Below are positions 53,935 through 63,929 of a stretch of DNA of 64,000 bases, piece after piece (position 1 is the stretch's first letter; each line of letters begins with the position of its first letter). Under the pieces are notes generated by a model that was not told the DNA's origin, made no database searches, and saw nothing but the letters and a program-made list of their open reading frames with translations. The DNA is taken from positions 181,816,906 through 181,880,905 of the forward strand of contig CM039462.1 in the NCBI GenBank assembly GCA_022414725.1. The letters are read 5' to 3'. This DNA comes from Microglena sp. YARC (taxonomy: Eukaryota; Chlorophyta; Chlorophyceae; Chlamydomonadales; Chlamydomonadaceae). The translations under genes were made by a program, and so were the position numbers.

Positions 53935-54118
53935 TTAAGCGCGAGGGGCAGCGTGGTGCCGCGCTGCCTTTTTGAGCCCCTCTGCGCGTTTCGCACATTA
54001 TTTTCAACCCCCTGTGGGCGCAGCGCGCAGTTTTTGCGCTTTTTGCACTCAAAAGCGCTGACTAATTTGACGTTTGTGCGCTTTAAGCGCTGACCAATTG
54101 GCAAGGAGTAGTACCCTG
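53935..54118. mobile_element. hAT-type MITE with perfect 8-bp target duplication
   Basis: 184 bp with ends CAGGGTACTA and TAGTACCCTG, flanked by GTTCCAAG on both sides (53927-53934, 54119-54126). The inside matches the 43866 copy (GGGCGCAGCGCGCAGTTTTTG). A MITE-M fragment (GGGAGCCGTCTAAAGTTTGC) precedes it at 53817-53862. Confidence 0.9.
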
Positions 54119-54169
54119 GTTCCAAGCTGGGGAATAGTAAACTACTCTAAAATGCATTTCAGGGATTCA

Positions 54170-54605
54170 TGTGTTTCACATAGGAATCTGCATTGAAGGG
54201 ACTCCAGTTTTCTCGTGCGAATGTTTACTGAAAGGATTCACGTGTTTCACGTGCGAATGTGCACAGAAAGGATTCACGCTTGTCACGTACATCTCTGCAT
54301 GTAAGGGATTCACGTGTTTCACGTACGAATGTACACCGATAGGATTCACGCTTGTCACGTACATCTCTGCATGTAAGGGATTCACGTGTTTCACGTACGA
54401 ATGTACACCGATAGGATTCACGCTTGTCACGTACATCTCTGCATGTAAGGGACTCACGTGTTTCACGTACGAATGTGCACTGAAAGGATTCACGCTTGTC
54501 ACGTACAACTCTGCATGTAAGGGATTCACGTCTTTCACGTAAGAATGTGTACAGAAAGGATTCACACTTTTCACCAACGAATCTGCATGTAAGGGACTCG
54601 AGTTT
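54170..54605. repeat. 30-bp minisatellite (60-bp higher-order unit), open in several frames
   Basis: About 14 units containing GGATTCACG and TTTCACGTACGAATGTAC or TTGTCACGTACATCTCTGC. The plus strand reads CKGFTCFTYECTPIGFT over 123 residues; two minus frames are also open. Unit length divisible by three explains this. No start, splice or family evidence for a real protein. Confidence 0.8.
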
Positions 54606-54667
54606 TTGAGGAGGCCCAGGCAACATGGATTTTATTTTTAGCTACATTGTTCAGCTTAGGTAACATG

Positions 54668-54858
54668 GCATAGCTTTTATTTTCAGCTACGAGCACCCGC
54701 TTCTAGGCAGCTCCCCTGACTGGCTAGTCAGACAAACCTGATGCAACGTCGTGCACCTTGAAGCTCACGCAACCAGCTTTCCTGTCTTGTTGCCATCTTG
54801 GGGCTTGGCCCAGTGGCTAGCTCAGGGAGCTGCCTAGAAGCTGCTGCTTAATAAAAAA
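54668..54858. mobile_element. MITE family M
   Basis: CTTTTATTTTCAGCTACGAGC..TTCTAGGCAGCTCCC and GGGAGCTGCCTAGAAGCTGC are inverted ends with typical inner sequence (CACCTTGAAGCTCACGCAACC). Confidence 0.8.
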
Positions 54859-55263
54859 ATAAATGGCTCCCAAGTCAGTCCTCACAGTAGGAAATGTATC
54901 ATAATGTAGCTGAACAATGTAGCTGAATAAATGGCTCTCAAGTCAGCCCTCACAGTAGGACATGCAACCTGGTAATGCCTTTCTACCCCTCCACATTCAG
55001 GCTGGATGTCTCAACTGCGGCAGTATCTGACCCTGCGGATAATCCCTATGAGTGGTCTATAATTAGCTTACTATAATATTTTAGAATTCCGGGACTGAAG
55101 GTTGGGCAAGCCTCCTTAGCCTAATTAGCTACCCCCTGGACTGTAACACAAAAAAACATCTGACAAAATTCAAGTTGAATGATTCAACCGCGCCAGCATC
55201 TGATCACATTCAAACTTATGCAAACTAAGCAAGCACACATTCAAGCTCCATCGTCTCTTTGGG

Positions 55264-55565
55264 GGGCTACACGTAGCAGCTTCCAACCAGCTCCATTAGC
55301 CAGCAACTGAGTCTATCCCAAAGATGCCAGCTGCATTGGATTGCATGCTAGTTTCGGGTTTGACCCAAGAATGGGGGAACGGAGCTGCCTAGAAGCTGCA
55401 CACTACCTAGCTTCAGGTTTGACCCAAGGGTGGAGGAAAGGAGCTGCCTAGAAGCTGAACACTACCTAGCTTCAGGTTTGACGGAGCTGCCTAGCGACTG
55501 CACACTAGCTAGCTTCAGGTTTGACCTAAAAGTGGGTGAAAGGAGCTGCCTAGAAGCTGCTGCGT
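55264..55565. mobile_element. MITE related to 16036 with tandemly repeated right end
   Basis: The left end is GTAGCAGCTTCCAACCAGCTCC. The right end GGAGCTGCCTAGAAGCTG occurs four times, with ACACTACCTAGCTTCAGGTTTGAC between copies. Followed by GTGGTGG and G-run sequence to 55735. Confidence 0.7.
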
Positions 55566-55764
55566 GGTGGTGGTGGAGGTCAGGAAATCTATTTGTGTAT
55601 ATGTGTGTGTGTGCGTGGGGGGGGGGGGGAGGTCAGGGAGTGTGTGTGTGTTTGTGGTCTGGTGGTGGTGGTGGTGTTTGTGTGTGTGGGGGGCGGTCAG
55701 GGAGTGTATGTGTGTGCTTGTGTTTGGGGGCTCAAAAAGGAAACAGTGCCAGCACTTGACCACA

Positions 55765-55890
55765 TTCAAAACTATGCAACCTATGCATCCTACGCAATCT
55801 TTAAGCACTATGCAACCTACACAATCTCTAAGCTGTATGCAACCTACGCGAGCTCTAAGCACTATGCAACCTACGCAAGCTCTAAGCATG
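55765..55890. repeat. 27-bp tandem repeat, about four units
   Basis: ACTATGCAACCTACGCAAGCTCTAAGC and variants. Confidence 0.85.
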
Positions 55891-55937
55891 AGGCTCACAA
55901 CACCAGCTCCAGATACGTTGTTTGACTCAGTCATGCG

Positions 55938-56060
55938 GTTGATGTGGAATCACATTGCTAGTTGGCTTGGCCTGATGCGTACTCAGGCTTGATTGATGTA
56001 GAATCAAATTGCTAGTTGGCTTGGCCTGATACGTACGCAGGCCATGTTGATGTAGAAGCA
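55938..56060. repeat. ~60-bp direct duplication near the 3' end of the GT49 gene
   Basis: TTGATGTGGAATCACATTGC..CTTGGCCTGATGCGTACTCAGG is repeated as TTGATGTAGAATCAAATTGC..CCTGATACGTACGCAGG. It probably lies in the 3' UTR. Confidence 0.7.
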
Positions 56061-56077
56061 GAAGAAACTGGCGGCAA

Positions 56078-59000
56078 TTACGTGATTTTCTGGACCCTAC
56101 CCGTCCACCAAGGTAGCTCCTCGATGCAAACTTTGACTGCCTTGTCGACGGTGGCTATGTACGTTCCTTTGGCCATTTGATCACGTACCTGCAGGAGTAG
56201 GTGAACAGAATTTAGGGTTTAGGTTTTAGGGTTTACACCTACTCCTGCAGGTGTGATGTTGGTGCAAGGTGTGTATATCAGTACATGAGATGTGCATACG
56301 TTATGCGGTGCAGTGCGATGCAAATCTTGACGGCACCTTGTCTTCGGTGGCTATATTCGTTCCTTTGGCCATTTGATCACGGACCTGCAGGAGTAGGTGT
56401 ATAGGGTTTTGGGTTTAGGGTTTACACCTACTCCTGCAGGTGTGATGTTGGTGCAAGGTGTGTATATCAGTACATGAGATGTGCATACGTTATGCGGTGC
56501 AGTGCGATGCAAATCTCGACGGCACCTTGTCTTCGGTGGCTATATTCGTTCCTTTGGCCATTTGATCACGGACCTGCAGGAGTAGGTGTATAGGGTTTAG
56601 GGTTTAGGTTTTAGGGTTTACACCTACTCCTGCAGGTGTGATGTTGGTGCAAGGTGTGTATATCAGTACATGAGATGTGCATACGTTATGCGGTGCAGTG
56701 CGATGCAAATCTCGACGGCACCTTGTCGACGGTGGCTATGTACGTTCCTTTGGCCATTTGATCACGGACCTGCAGGAGTAGGTGTATAGGGTTTAGGGTT
56801 TAGGGTTTAGGGTTTACACCTACTCCTGCAGGTGTGATGTTGGTGCAAGGTGTGTATATCAGTACATGAGATGTGCATACGTTATGCGGTGCAGTGCGAT
56901 GCAAATCTCGACGGCACCTTGTCTTTGGTGGCTATATTCGTTCCTTTGGCCATTTGATCACGGACCTGCAGGAGTAGGTGTATAGGGTTTAGGGTTTAGG
57001 GTTTAGGGTTTACACCTACTCCTGCAGGTGTGATGTTGGTGCAAGGTGTGTATATCAGTACATGAGATGTGCATACGTTATGCGGTGCAGTGCGATGCAA
57101 ATCTTGACGGCACCTTGTCTTCGGTGGCTATATTCGTTCCTTTGGCCATTTGATCACGGACCTGCAGGAGTAGGCGTTTAGAGTTTAGGGTTTAGGTTTT
57201 AGGGTTTACACCTACTCCTGCAGGTGTGATGTTGGTGCAAGGTGTGTATATCAGCACATGAGATGTGCATACGTTATGCGGTGCAGTGCGATGCAAATCT
57301 TGACGGCACCTTGTCTTCGGTGGCTATATACGTTCCTTTGGCCATTTGATCACGGACCTGCAGGAGTAGGTGTATAGGGTTTAGGGTTTAGGTTTTAGGG
57401 TTTACACCTACTCCTGCAGGTGTGATGTTGGTGCAAGGTGTGAATATCAGTACATGAGATGTGCATACGTTATGCGGTGCAGTGCGATGCAAATCTCGAC
57501 GGCACCTTGTCTTTGGTGGCTATATACGTTCCTTTGGCCATTTGATCACGGACCTGCAGGAGTAGGTGTATAGGGTTTAGGGTTTAGGTTTTAGGGTTTA
57601 CACCTACTCCTGCAGGTGTGATGTTGGTGCAAGGTGTGTATATCAGTACATGAGATGTGCATACGTTATGCGGTGCAGTGCGATGCAAATCTTGACGGCA
57701 CCTTGTCTTCGGTGGCTATATACGTTCCTTTGCCATTTGATCACGGACCTGCAGGAGTAGGTGAACAGAATTTAGGGTTTAGGTTTTAGGGTTTACACCT
57801 ACTCCTGCAGGTGGGATGTTGGTGCAAGGTGTGTATATCAGTACATGAGATGTGCATACGTTATGCGGTGCAGTGCGATGCAAATCTCGACGGCACCTTG
57901 TCTTTGGTGGCTATATACGTTCCTTTGGCCATTTGATCACGGACCTGCAGGAGTAGGTGTATAGGGTTTAGGTTTTAGGGTTTACACCTACTCCTGCAGG
58001 TGATATGTTGGTGTGTGGTGTGAATATCAGTACATGAGATGTGCATACGTTATGCGGTGCAGTGCGATGCAAATCTTGACGGCACCTTGTCTTCGGTGGC
58101 TATATTCGTTCCTTTGCCATTTGATCACGGACCTGCAGGAGTAGGTGTTTAGGGTTTAGGGTTTAGGGTTGACACCTAATCTTGCAGGTGGGATGTTGGT
58201 GCGGGGTGTGAATATCAGTACATGAGATGCGCATACGGTATGCGGTGCGATGCGATGTAAATCTTGACGGCACCTTGTCTTTGGTGGCTATTTACCTTCC
58301 TTTTGCCATTTGATCACGTACCTGCAAGAGTAAGTGCCTAGGGTTTAGGGTTTAGGGTTTAGGGTTTGATATGAGTATGTGATGTGCATAAGTGATGCGG
58401 TGCGATGCAAACCTTGACGGCACCTTGTCTACAGAGGCAGTGCAAGTTCCTTTCGCCATTTGATCGCGTACCTCCATGAAACAACATATTGTCTCAACTG
58501 GGTGGGATGGTGTGGAGTGAGAGTATCAGAATATGTGACGTGCATACGGTATGCCGTGCTATGCAAATCTTGACGGCACCTTGTCTACGGTGGCGGTGTA
58601 TGTTCCTTTTGCCATTGCATCACGCACCTGCAGCACACAACATAATGTCTCAGCTTGGCGGGATGTTGGTGTGTGGTGTGAATATCAGTACATGAGATGT
58701 GCAAACGTCACGCGGTGCAATACAATGTAAATCTTGATGGCACCTTGTCTTCTGTGGCGGTGTATGTTCCTTTTGCCATCTGATCACGTACCCGCAAGAT
58801 TGGGTGCGGCATGATTGTGTGATGTTTGTGTGGTGTGGATGTGCGATATGTGTGTTATGTGAATATGTGGTGTGATATGCATATGTGATGTGTGATGTGT
58901 TTGTGATATGCATATGTGATATGAATATCTGATATGATGTGAATATATTGTGATGTGAGGCGATATGAATATGTGATGTGATCTGATATCTGAAGTGATC

Positions 59001-62000
59001 TGATATCGAGTGTCTGATGTTATGATATATGATGGGGTGTGATGTGATGTGTTAAGAGCAGTGGATGGATAGATAGTCGGATAGATGAATAGGCAGACAT
59101 GCAGATAGGCAGACATCACCACCACCCACCACCACCACCACCTTGCCCCGCCCTCCTCACCATTTCTCCAAGCTGCGTGATGTGTGCATACATGACCACA
59201 GGGTCCCCAAACCTGCTTAGAACCCATTTGAAGTAGCCTGTTGCCCTGTGCCCACCACCACCACCCTCCACCACCACCAACCCCCTACGACCACCACCAC
59301 CTTGCCCCGCCCTCCTCACCATTTCCCCAAGCTTCGTGATGTGTGCATACATGGCCACAGGGTCCCAAACCTGCTTAGAACCCACTTGAAGTAGCCTGTT
59401 GCCCTGTGCCCATCACCACCACCCTCCACCACCACCGACCCCCCACGACCACCACCACTTTTCCCTGCCCTCCTCACCATTTCTCCAAGCTTTGTGATGT
59501 GTACATATATGGCCACGGGATCTCAAAACCTGCGCAGCCTGGTTTTCCTACTCCTTCCGATCATCTGCCGGCTAGCCTCGCTCGTGTCCTTGGCTTTCAT
59601 TTTCGCTGCTATCACCATCACCCACCCACCACGACCACCACCTTGACCTGCTCTCCTCACCATTTCTCCAAGCTTTGTGATGTGTGCATACATGGCCACG
59701 GGATCTCCAAACCTGCTCAGCCTGGTTTTCCTACTCCTTCCAATAATCTCCCGGCTAGCGTCGCTCGTGTCCTTGGCCTTCATTTTCGCTGCTATCACCA
59801 TCTTCTTCACTTCGGTGGATTTGTGGGCTCTGTGAATTAGGAAGGCCTCTGGGTGGACCATGAACTTGTGGTTTGAAAAGTTCAGACTCTCTAGGTGGAT
59901 GATCTTGTTGAGCCCATAACCTGTGCGCAAGGGAGCAGTAGAGAGAAGGTAAAAGCATGTCCCATTTCCATGTCCACCACCAGCATTCCACCACCCCACC
60001 AGCACTATACCAGCACCCCACCAGACACCCACCCCGCCACCACAACATCACCCCACTAGCACAAGGGAGAAGCTGAGTGAAGGTAATAGTATGGTCCATT
60101 TCCATTCCCACCCCCCCACCACCACCAGACACCCACCCCACCAGCACCCCACCACCAGCACCCCACCACACAACCAGCAAAAGGGAGAAGCAGAGTGACG
60201 GTAAAAGTATGCCCAATTTCCATTTCCACCACCATTACCACCACCAGACACCCACCCCCACCACCACACCACCACCCAACCAGACACCACACCAGCACCC
60301 CACGCGCACAAGAGAGAAGCAGAGTGAGGGTAAAAGCATGTCCCATTTCCATGTACACCACCACCACCAGACACCAACCTCACGAGCACCCCAACACCAA
60401 ACCAGCACAAGGTAAAAGCAAGTCCCATTTCGACCACCACCACCACCACCACCACCACCACCACCATACACACACACCACCAGAACCCACCACCCAACCA
60501 GACACCCACCACCCCACCTGCACAAGGGAGAAGCAGAGTGAAGGTAAAAGCATGTTCCATTCCACTTCCACCACCACCACCACCATCACCAGACACCCCG
60601 CCACCACCACCACCACCACCATCACCAGACACCCCACCACCACCACCACCACCACCACCAGACACCCCCCCCCCCCCCACCATCACCAGACCCCCCCCCC
60701 CCCCCCCCCCCCCCACCATCACCAGACACCCCACCCCCACCCCCACCCCCACCACCATCACCAGACACCCCACCCACCACCACCACCACCACCACCAGAC
60801 ACCCCACCACCACCACCACCACCACCATCACCAGACACCCCACCACCACCACCACCACCACCATCACCAGACACCCCACCACCACCACCACCACCATCAC
60901 CAGACACCCCCCCCACCACCACCACCACCACCATCACCAGACACCCCACCCCACCACCACCACCACCACCACCATCACCACCACCACCCCACCCCCACCA
61001 CCATCACCAGACACCCCACCACCACCACCACCACCAGACACCCCCCCACCCCCACCCCCACCACCACCACCACCACCATCAACCAGACACCCCACCACCA
61101 CCACCACCACCATCACCAGACACCCCCCCACCACCATCACCAGACACCCCACCCCCACCCCCCCCCACCCCCACCACCATCACCAGACACTCCACCACCA
61201 CCACCACCACCACCATCACCAGACACCACCACCACACCACCACCACCATCACCAGACACCCCACCACCACCACCACCACCACCACCATCACCAGACACCC
61301 CACCACCGAACCAGACACCCCACCAGCACCCGACCAGCACAAGGGAGAAGCAGAGTGAAGGTAATAGCATGTCCCATTTCCATGTACACCATCACCACCA
61401 CCACCAACCCCCACCACCAGAACCCCACCACCCAACCAGACTCCCCACCACCCCACCAGCACCCCACCAGCACAAGGGAGAAGCAGAATGAGGGTAATAG
61501 CATGTCCCATTTCCATTTCCAGCACCAGCACAAGGGAGAAGTAGAGTGAGGGTAAAAGCAGGTCCCATTTCCATTTCCATTTCCACCACCAGACACCCAC
61601 CCCACCAGCACCCACCACCCCACGACACCCACGCCACCACCACCCCACCACCACACCAGACACCCACCCCACCAGCACCCCACCACCACACCAGACACCC
61701 ACCCCACCACCACATCAGACACCCACCCCACCACCACCCCACCACCACACCAGACACCCACCCCACCACCACACCAGACACCCACCCCACCAGCACCCCA
61801 CCACCACACGACACCCACCCCACCAGACACCCACCCCACCACCACCCCACCACCACACCAGACACCCACCCCACCAGCACCCCACCACCACACCCACCAC
61901 CAGCACCCCACCACCACACCAGACACCCACCCCACCAGCACCCCACCACCACACGACACCCACCCCACCACCTCACCAGCATCCCACCACCCAACCAGAC

Positions 62001-63929
62001 ACCCCACCACCCCACCAGCACCCTAAGCATGTCCCATTTCAGTGATCGAGGAATGCATCTGGGTGGTCCTTGAATTAGCAGCTGGAACATCCACCACCAC
62101 CACCAGTCACCCACCCCACCAGCACCCCACCACCCAACCAGACACCCCACCAGCACAAGGGAGAAGCAGAGTGAAGGTAAAAGCATGTCCCATTTAAGTG
62201 ATCGAGGAATGCATGTGGGTGGTCCTTGAACAGGTCCTTGAACAGGTCCTTGAACTGGCAGCTGGAAGTGTCTTACGGTCTTCTACAGCCTACAGCCAGT
62301 TTTCCAAAATCCGATTTTATGAAAAGTTGATCAGGTATTGTTTGTATATTCTCGCGTTACTCCTTACTGTGTCTGCCATGGTGACTTTCCCCAGCTGTGG
62401 CGTGCGGGAGGGTCCCCTTAACACCTCGCCCTTCAAGGCGTTATCTTTTTTTCTTTTTCGCACGCTACTGAGCGCCCCATATGAATCCAATCGTCTAGGA
62501 TATATTCCCCCTTAGGGCCCTACAGGGTCCTCTACATAGCTTGAAGCCAGTTTTCCCAAATTCGAATTCGTGAAAAAGTTGTTCAGGTGTTGTTTGTATA
62601 TTCTCAAGCTACTACTTACTATGTCTCCCACCAAGTCATCCACCTGCCCAACTAGTCACCCACTGACCCACGCACCTACCTACCCACCCACCCACCAAGT
62701 CATCCACCTGCCCACCTAGTCACCCACTGACCCACGCACCTACCTACCCACCCACCCACCAAGTCATCCACCTGCCCACCTAGTCACCCACTGACCCACG
62801 CACCTACCTACCCACCCACCCACCAAGTCATCCACCTGCCCACCTAGTCACCCACTGACCCACGCACCTACCTACCCACCCACCCACCAAGTCATCCACC
62901 TGCCCACCTAGTCACCCACTGACCCACGCACCAACCTACCCACCCACCCACCAAGTCATCCACCTGCCCACCTAGTCACCACTGACCCACGCACCTACCT
63001 ACCCACCACCCACCAAGTCATCCACCTGCCCACCTAGTCACCCACTGACCCACGCACCTACCTACCCACCCACCCACCAAGTCATCCACCCGCCACCTAG
63101 TCACCCACTGACCCACGCACCTACCCACCCACCCACTAAACAAGCCACCCACCCTCTTACCATACCATCAGGCTGCCATGGTGACTTTCCCCAGCTGTGG
63201 CGTGCGGGAGGGTCCCCTTAACACCTCGCCCTTCAAGGCGTTATCTTTTTTCCTTTTTTGCACGCTACTGAGCGACCCACATGAATCCAATTGTCTAGGA
63301 TACCCACCCTTAGGGCCCTATAGGGTTTGCTACAAAGATTGACGCCATTTCCCAAATTATAATTTGTGAGCAAGTTGCTCAGGTTTTTTCTTCTCCTCAC
63401 GCTGTCCAATCTGATCCATTCCGAAGCCAATCCAATCCAATCCAATCCAATCCGATCAGACTCATCCCGACCCGGTCCGAATAAATAAATAGTACGCCTT
63501 ATTTCGAGGCGTGAGGTTGAGGGGGAAGCCCGTTTGCTTGCACTGGGGCCAACTACCCCAACCCGGTCCAAATCATATATAATTAGGGAACAGTGATATG
63601 ATATCAAATGATATCATATGATGCCGGCAGTCAGGCTAGGCTAAAGTTACCAGATATATACAATATCATATGATGCAATTTGTATAATATCAAACTCGCC
63701 TTTGGTCAAAATCATATGATATGCCGGTCCCTATACACCTCACCTCACCTATGTATCATATGATATGCCGGTATATACACTAAACATCATATGATATGCC
63801 GGTCCCTATACATGAATCTCACCCTTGAAGAGGTTGTCATGCCAGGGAGCTTTGACACGATCACACAGCACCCAAGGTTCGTATCGGTGCTCATACTTGA
63901 TCTCATAAGCAGAGCTTGTGTTGAACCAC
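56078..63929 (-). CDS. LARGE-like glycosyltransferase (GT49), 3' part, with amplified exons
   Basis: Exons certain in phase: 63823-63929 (AYEIKYEHRYEPWVLCDRVK, then DNLFK; donor AAGG|GTGAG), 59661-59920 (acceptor GCGCACAG|GTTATGGG; GYGLNKIIHLESLNF, HKFMVHPEAFLIHRAHKS, to ITKLGEM; donor AATG|GTGAGG) and terminal 56078-56188 (VRDQMAKGTYIATVDK, then EELPWWTGRVQKIT, TAA). The block EPW..R..W.DNLFKGYGLNKI.H..F.VHPEAF.IH matches the C-terminal catalytic region of LARGE/B4GAT1-type Golgi glycosyltransferases (EPY..R..YD.RF.GFGWNK..H..F.V.P.A..IH). The N-terminus lies beyond the window. In animals such enzymes add xylose or glucuronic acid; the algal substrate is unknown. Up to fourteen further 48-nt exon copies lie between the last two exons. 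The number spliced in cannot be told from sequence. Confidence 0.8.
56189..58791 (-). repeat. Tandem array of 48-nt exon copies with telomere-repeat introns
   Basis: Fourteen copies of the exon start at (plus-strand lower ends) 56337, 56526, 56722, 56918, 57114, 57310, 57506, 57702, 57897, 58086, 58274, 58424, 58580 and 58744. The period is 188-196 bp for most, shorter (150-164) for the last few. Each reads V-R-D-Q-M-A-K-G-T-x-x-A-T-x-D-K-like and ends GACAAG|GTGCCG. Most start after CTGCAG|. 57702 and 58086 are 47 nt (frame lost); 58744 lacks AG; 58580 reads RDAMAKG; several read TNIATED. In the introns ACACCTACTCCTGCAGG pairs with CCTGCAGGAGTAGGTGT around two to four CCCTAAA units. Confidence 0.9.
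58792..59080. repeat. GTGATATG-rich low-complexity sequence
   Basis: Imperfect TGTGATATGAATATG-type units in a GT49 intron. The His/Thr/Tyr-rich minus ORF over it is an artefact. Confidence 0.75.
59110..59652 (-). repeat. Tandem duplicates of the GT49 penultimate exon
   Basis: Three extra copies. 59161-59237 (77 nt; GYFKWVLSRFGDPVVMYAHI to ITQLGEM) keeps a CAACAG| acceptor, phase and the AATG|GTGAGG donor. 59320-59395 is 76 nt and loses frame by one G. 59478 to about 59615 has TGA where relatives have TTTGGA. The intact 77-nt copy has the same entry and exit phases as exon 59661-59920, so it could replace it. Spacers are CCACCACCA-rich. Confidence 0.8.
59925..62165 (-). repeat. CCACC-rich array built from intron 3' ends
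   Basis: At least seven copies of a minus-strand word CATGCTTTTACCTTCACTCTG..CTTCTCCCTTGTGCTGG, which is the 3' end of the intron before exon 59661-59920 (there GCTCCCTTGCGCACAG). They are separated by CCACC / CACCAGACACCC microsatellite and C-runs (60667, 60691). All but the true one lost the AG. Long Pro/Thr/His and Gly/Val ORFs are shadows. Confidence 0.85.
62045..62270 (-). pseudogene. Two partial copies of the GT49 HPEAFLIH exon segment
   Basis: 62190-62268 reads FKDHPHAFLDHLNG on the minus strand, the counterpart of HKFMVHPEAFLIHRAH, preceded by a triplicated 12-bp word (FKDLFKDLFKD). 62045-62095 carries a second copy with a stop. Both are followed by the intron-end word instead of the rest of the exon. 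Confidence 0.6.
62292..62625. repeat. ~250-bp sequence, direct-repeated at 62541 and 63173
   Basis: AGCCAGTTTTCC..GAAAAGTTG..TTGTTTGTATATTCTC occurs at 62292 and 62543. CTGCCATGGTGACTTTCCCC..TTCAAGGCGTTATC occurs at 62373 and 63173. The last two flank the 64-bp array. Confidence 0.8.
62632..63140. repeat. 64-bp tandem repeat, eight units
   Basis: Unit contains CAAGTCATCCACCTGCCCAC, CTAGTCACCCACTGACCCAC and GCACCTACCTACCCACCCAC. Units are almost identical, exact 64-bp spacing at the left, with 1-2 base losses at the right. Within a GT49 intron. Confidence 0.95.
63173..63390. repeat. Second copy of the direct repeat flanking the 64-bp array
   Basis: Matches 62373-62590 with scattered changes, including CACCTCGCCCTTCAAGGCG and TTAGGGCCCTATAGGG. 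Confidence 0.8.
63494..63555. repeat. Dispersed repeat, twin of 50970-51040
   Basis: GTACGCCTTATTTCGAGGCG, GAGGTTGAGG and GCTTGCACTGGGGCCAAC. A palindromic CGCCTTATTTCGAGGCG starts it. Confidence 0.7.
63592..63812. repeat. ATCATATGAT palindrome cluster
   Basis: Seven or so ATCATATGAT-like palindromes, several followed by ATGCCGGTCCCTATACA. Lies in the GT49 intron next to the exon at 63823. Confidence 0.75.

Noticed and set aside
55515..55992. Cys/Gly/Val-rich ORFs on both strands
   Set aside because: Cover TG/GGT low-complexity sequence and a 27-bp tandem repeat.
56189..58400. Chromosome end
   Set aside because: TTTAGGG units are only two to four per block, inside hairpins in a regular tandem array, with gene sequence on both sides.
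60195..61491. Very long Pro/His/Thr and Gly/Val ORFs over the CCACC region
   Set aside because: They follow the microsatellite in every frame and both strands; no splice or start context. The region is intronic.
62632..63140. CRISPR-like array
   Set aside because: The whole 64-bp unit is repeated with no unique spacers, no cas genes, and eukaryotic context.
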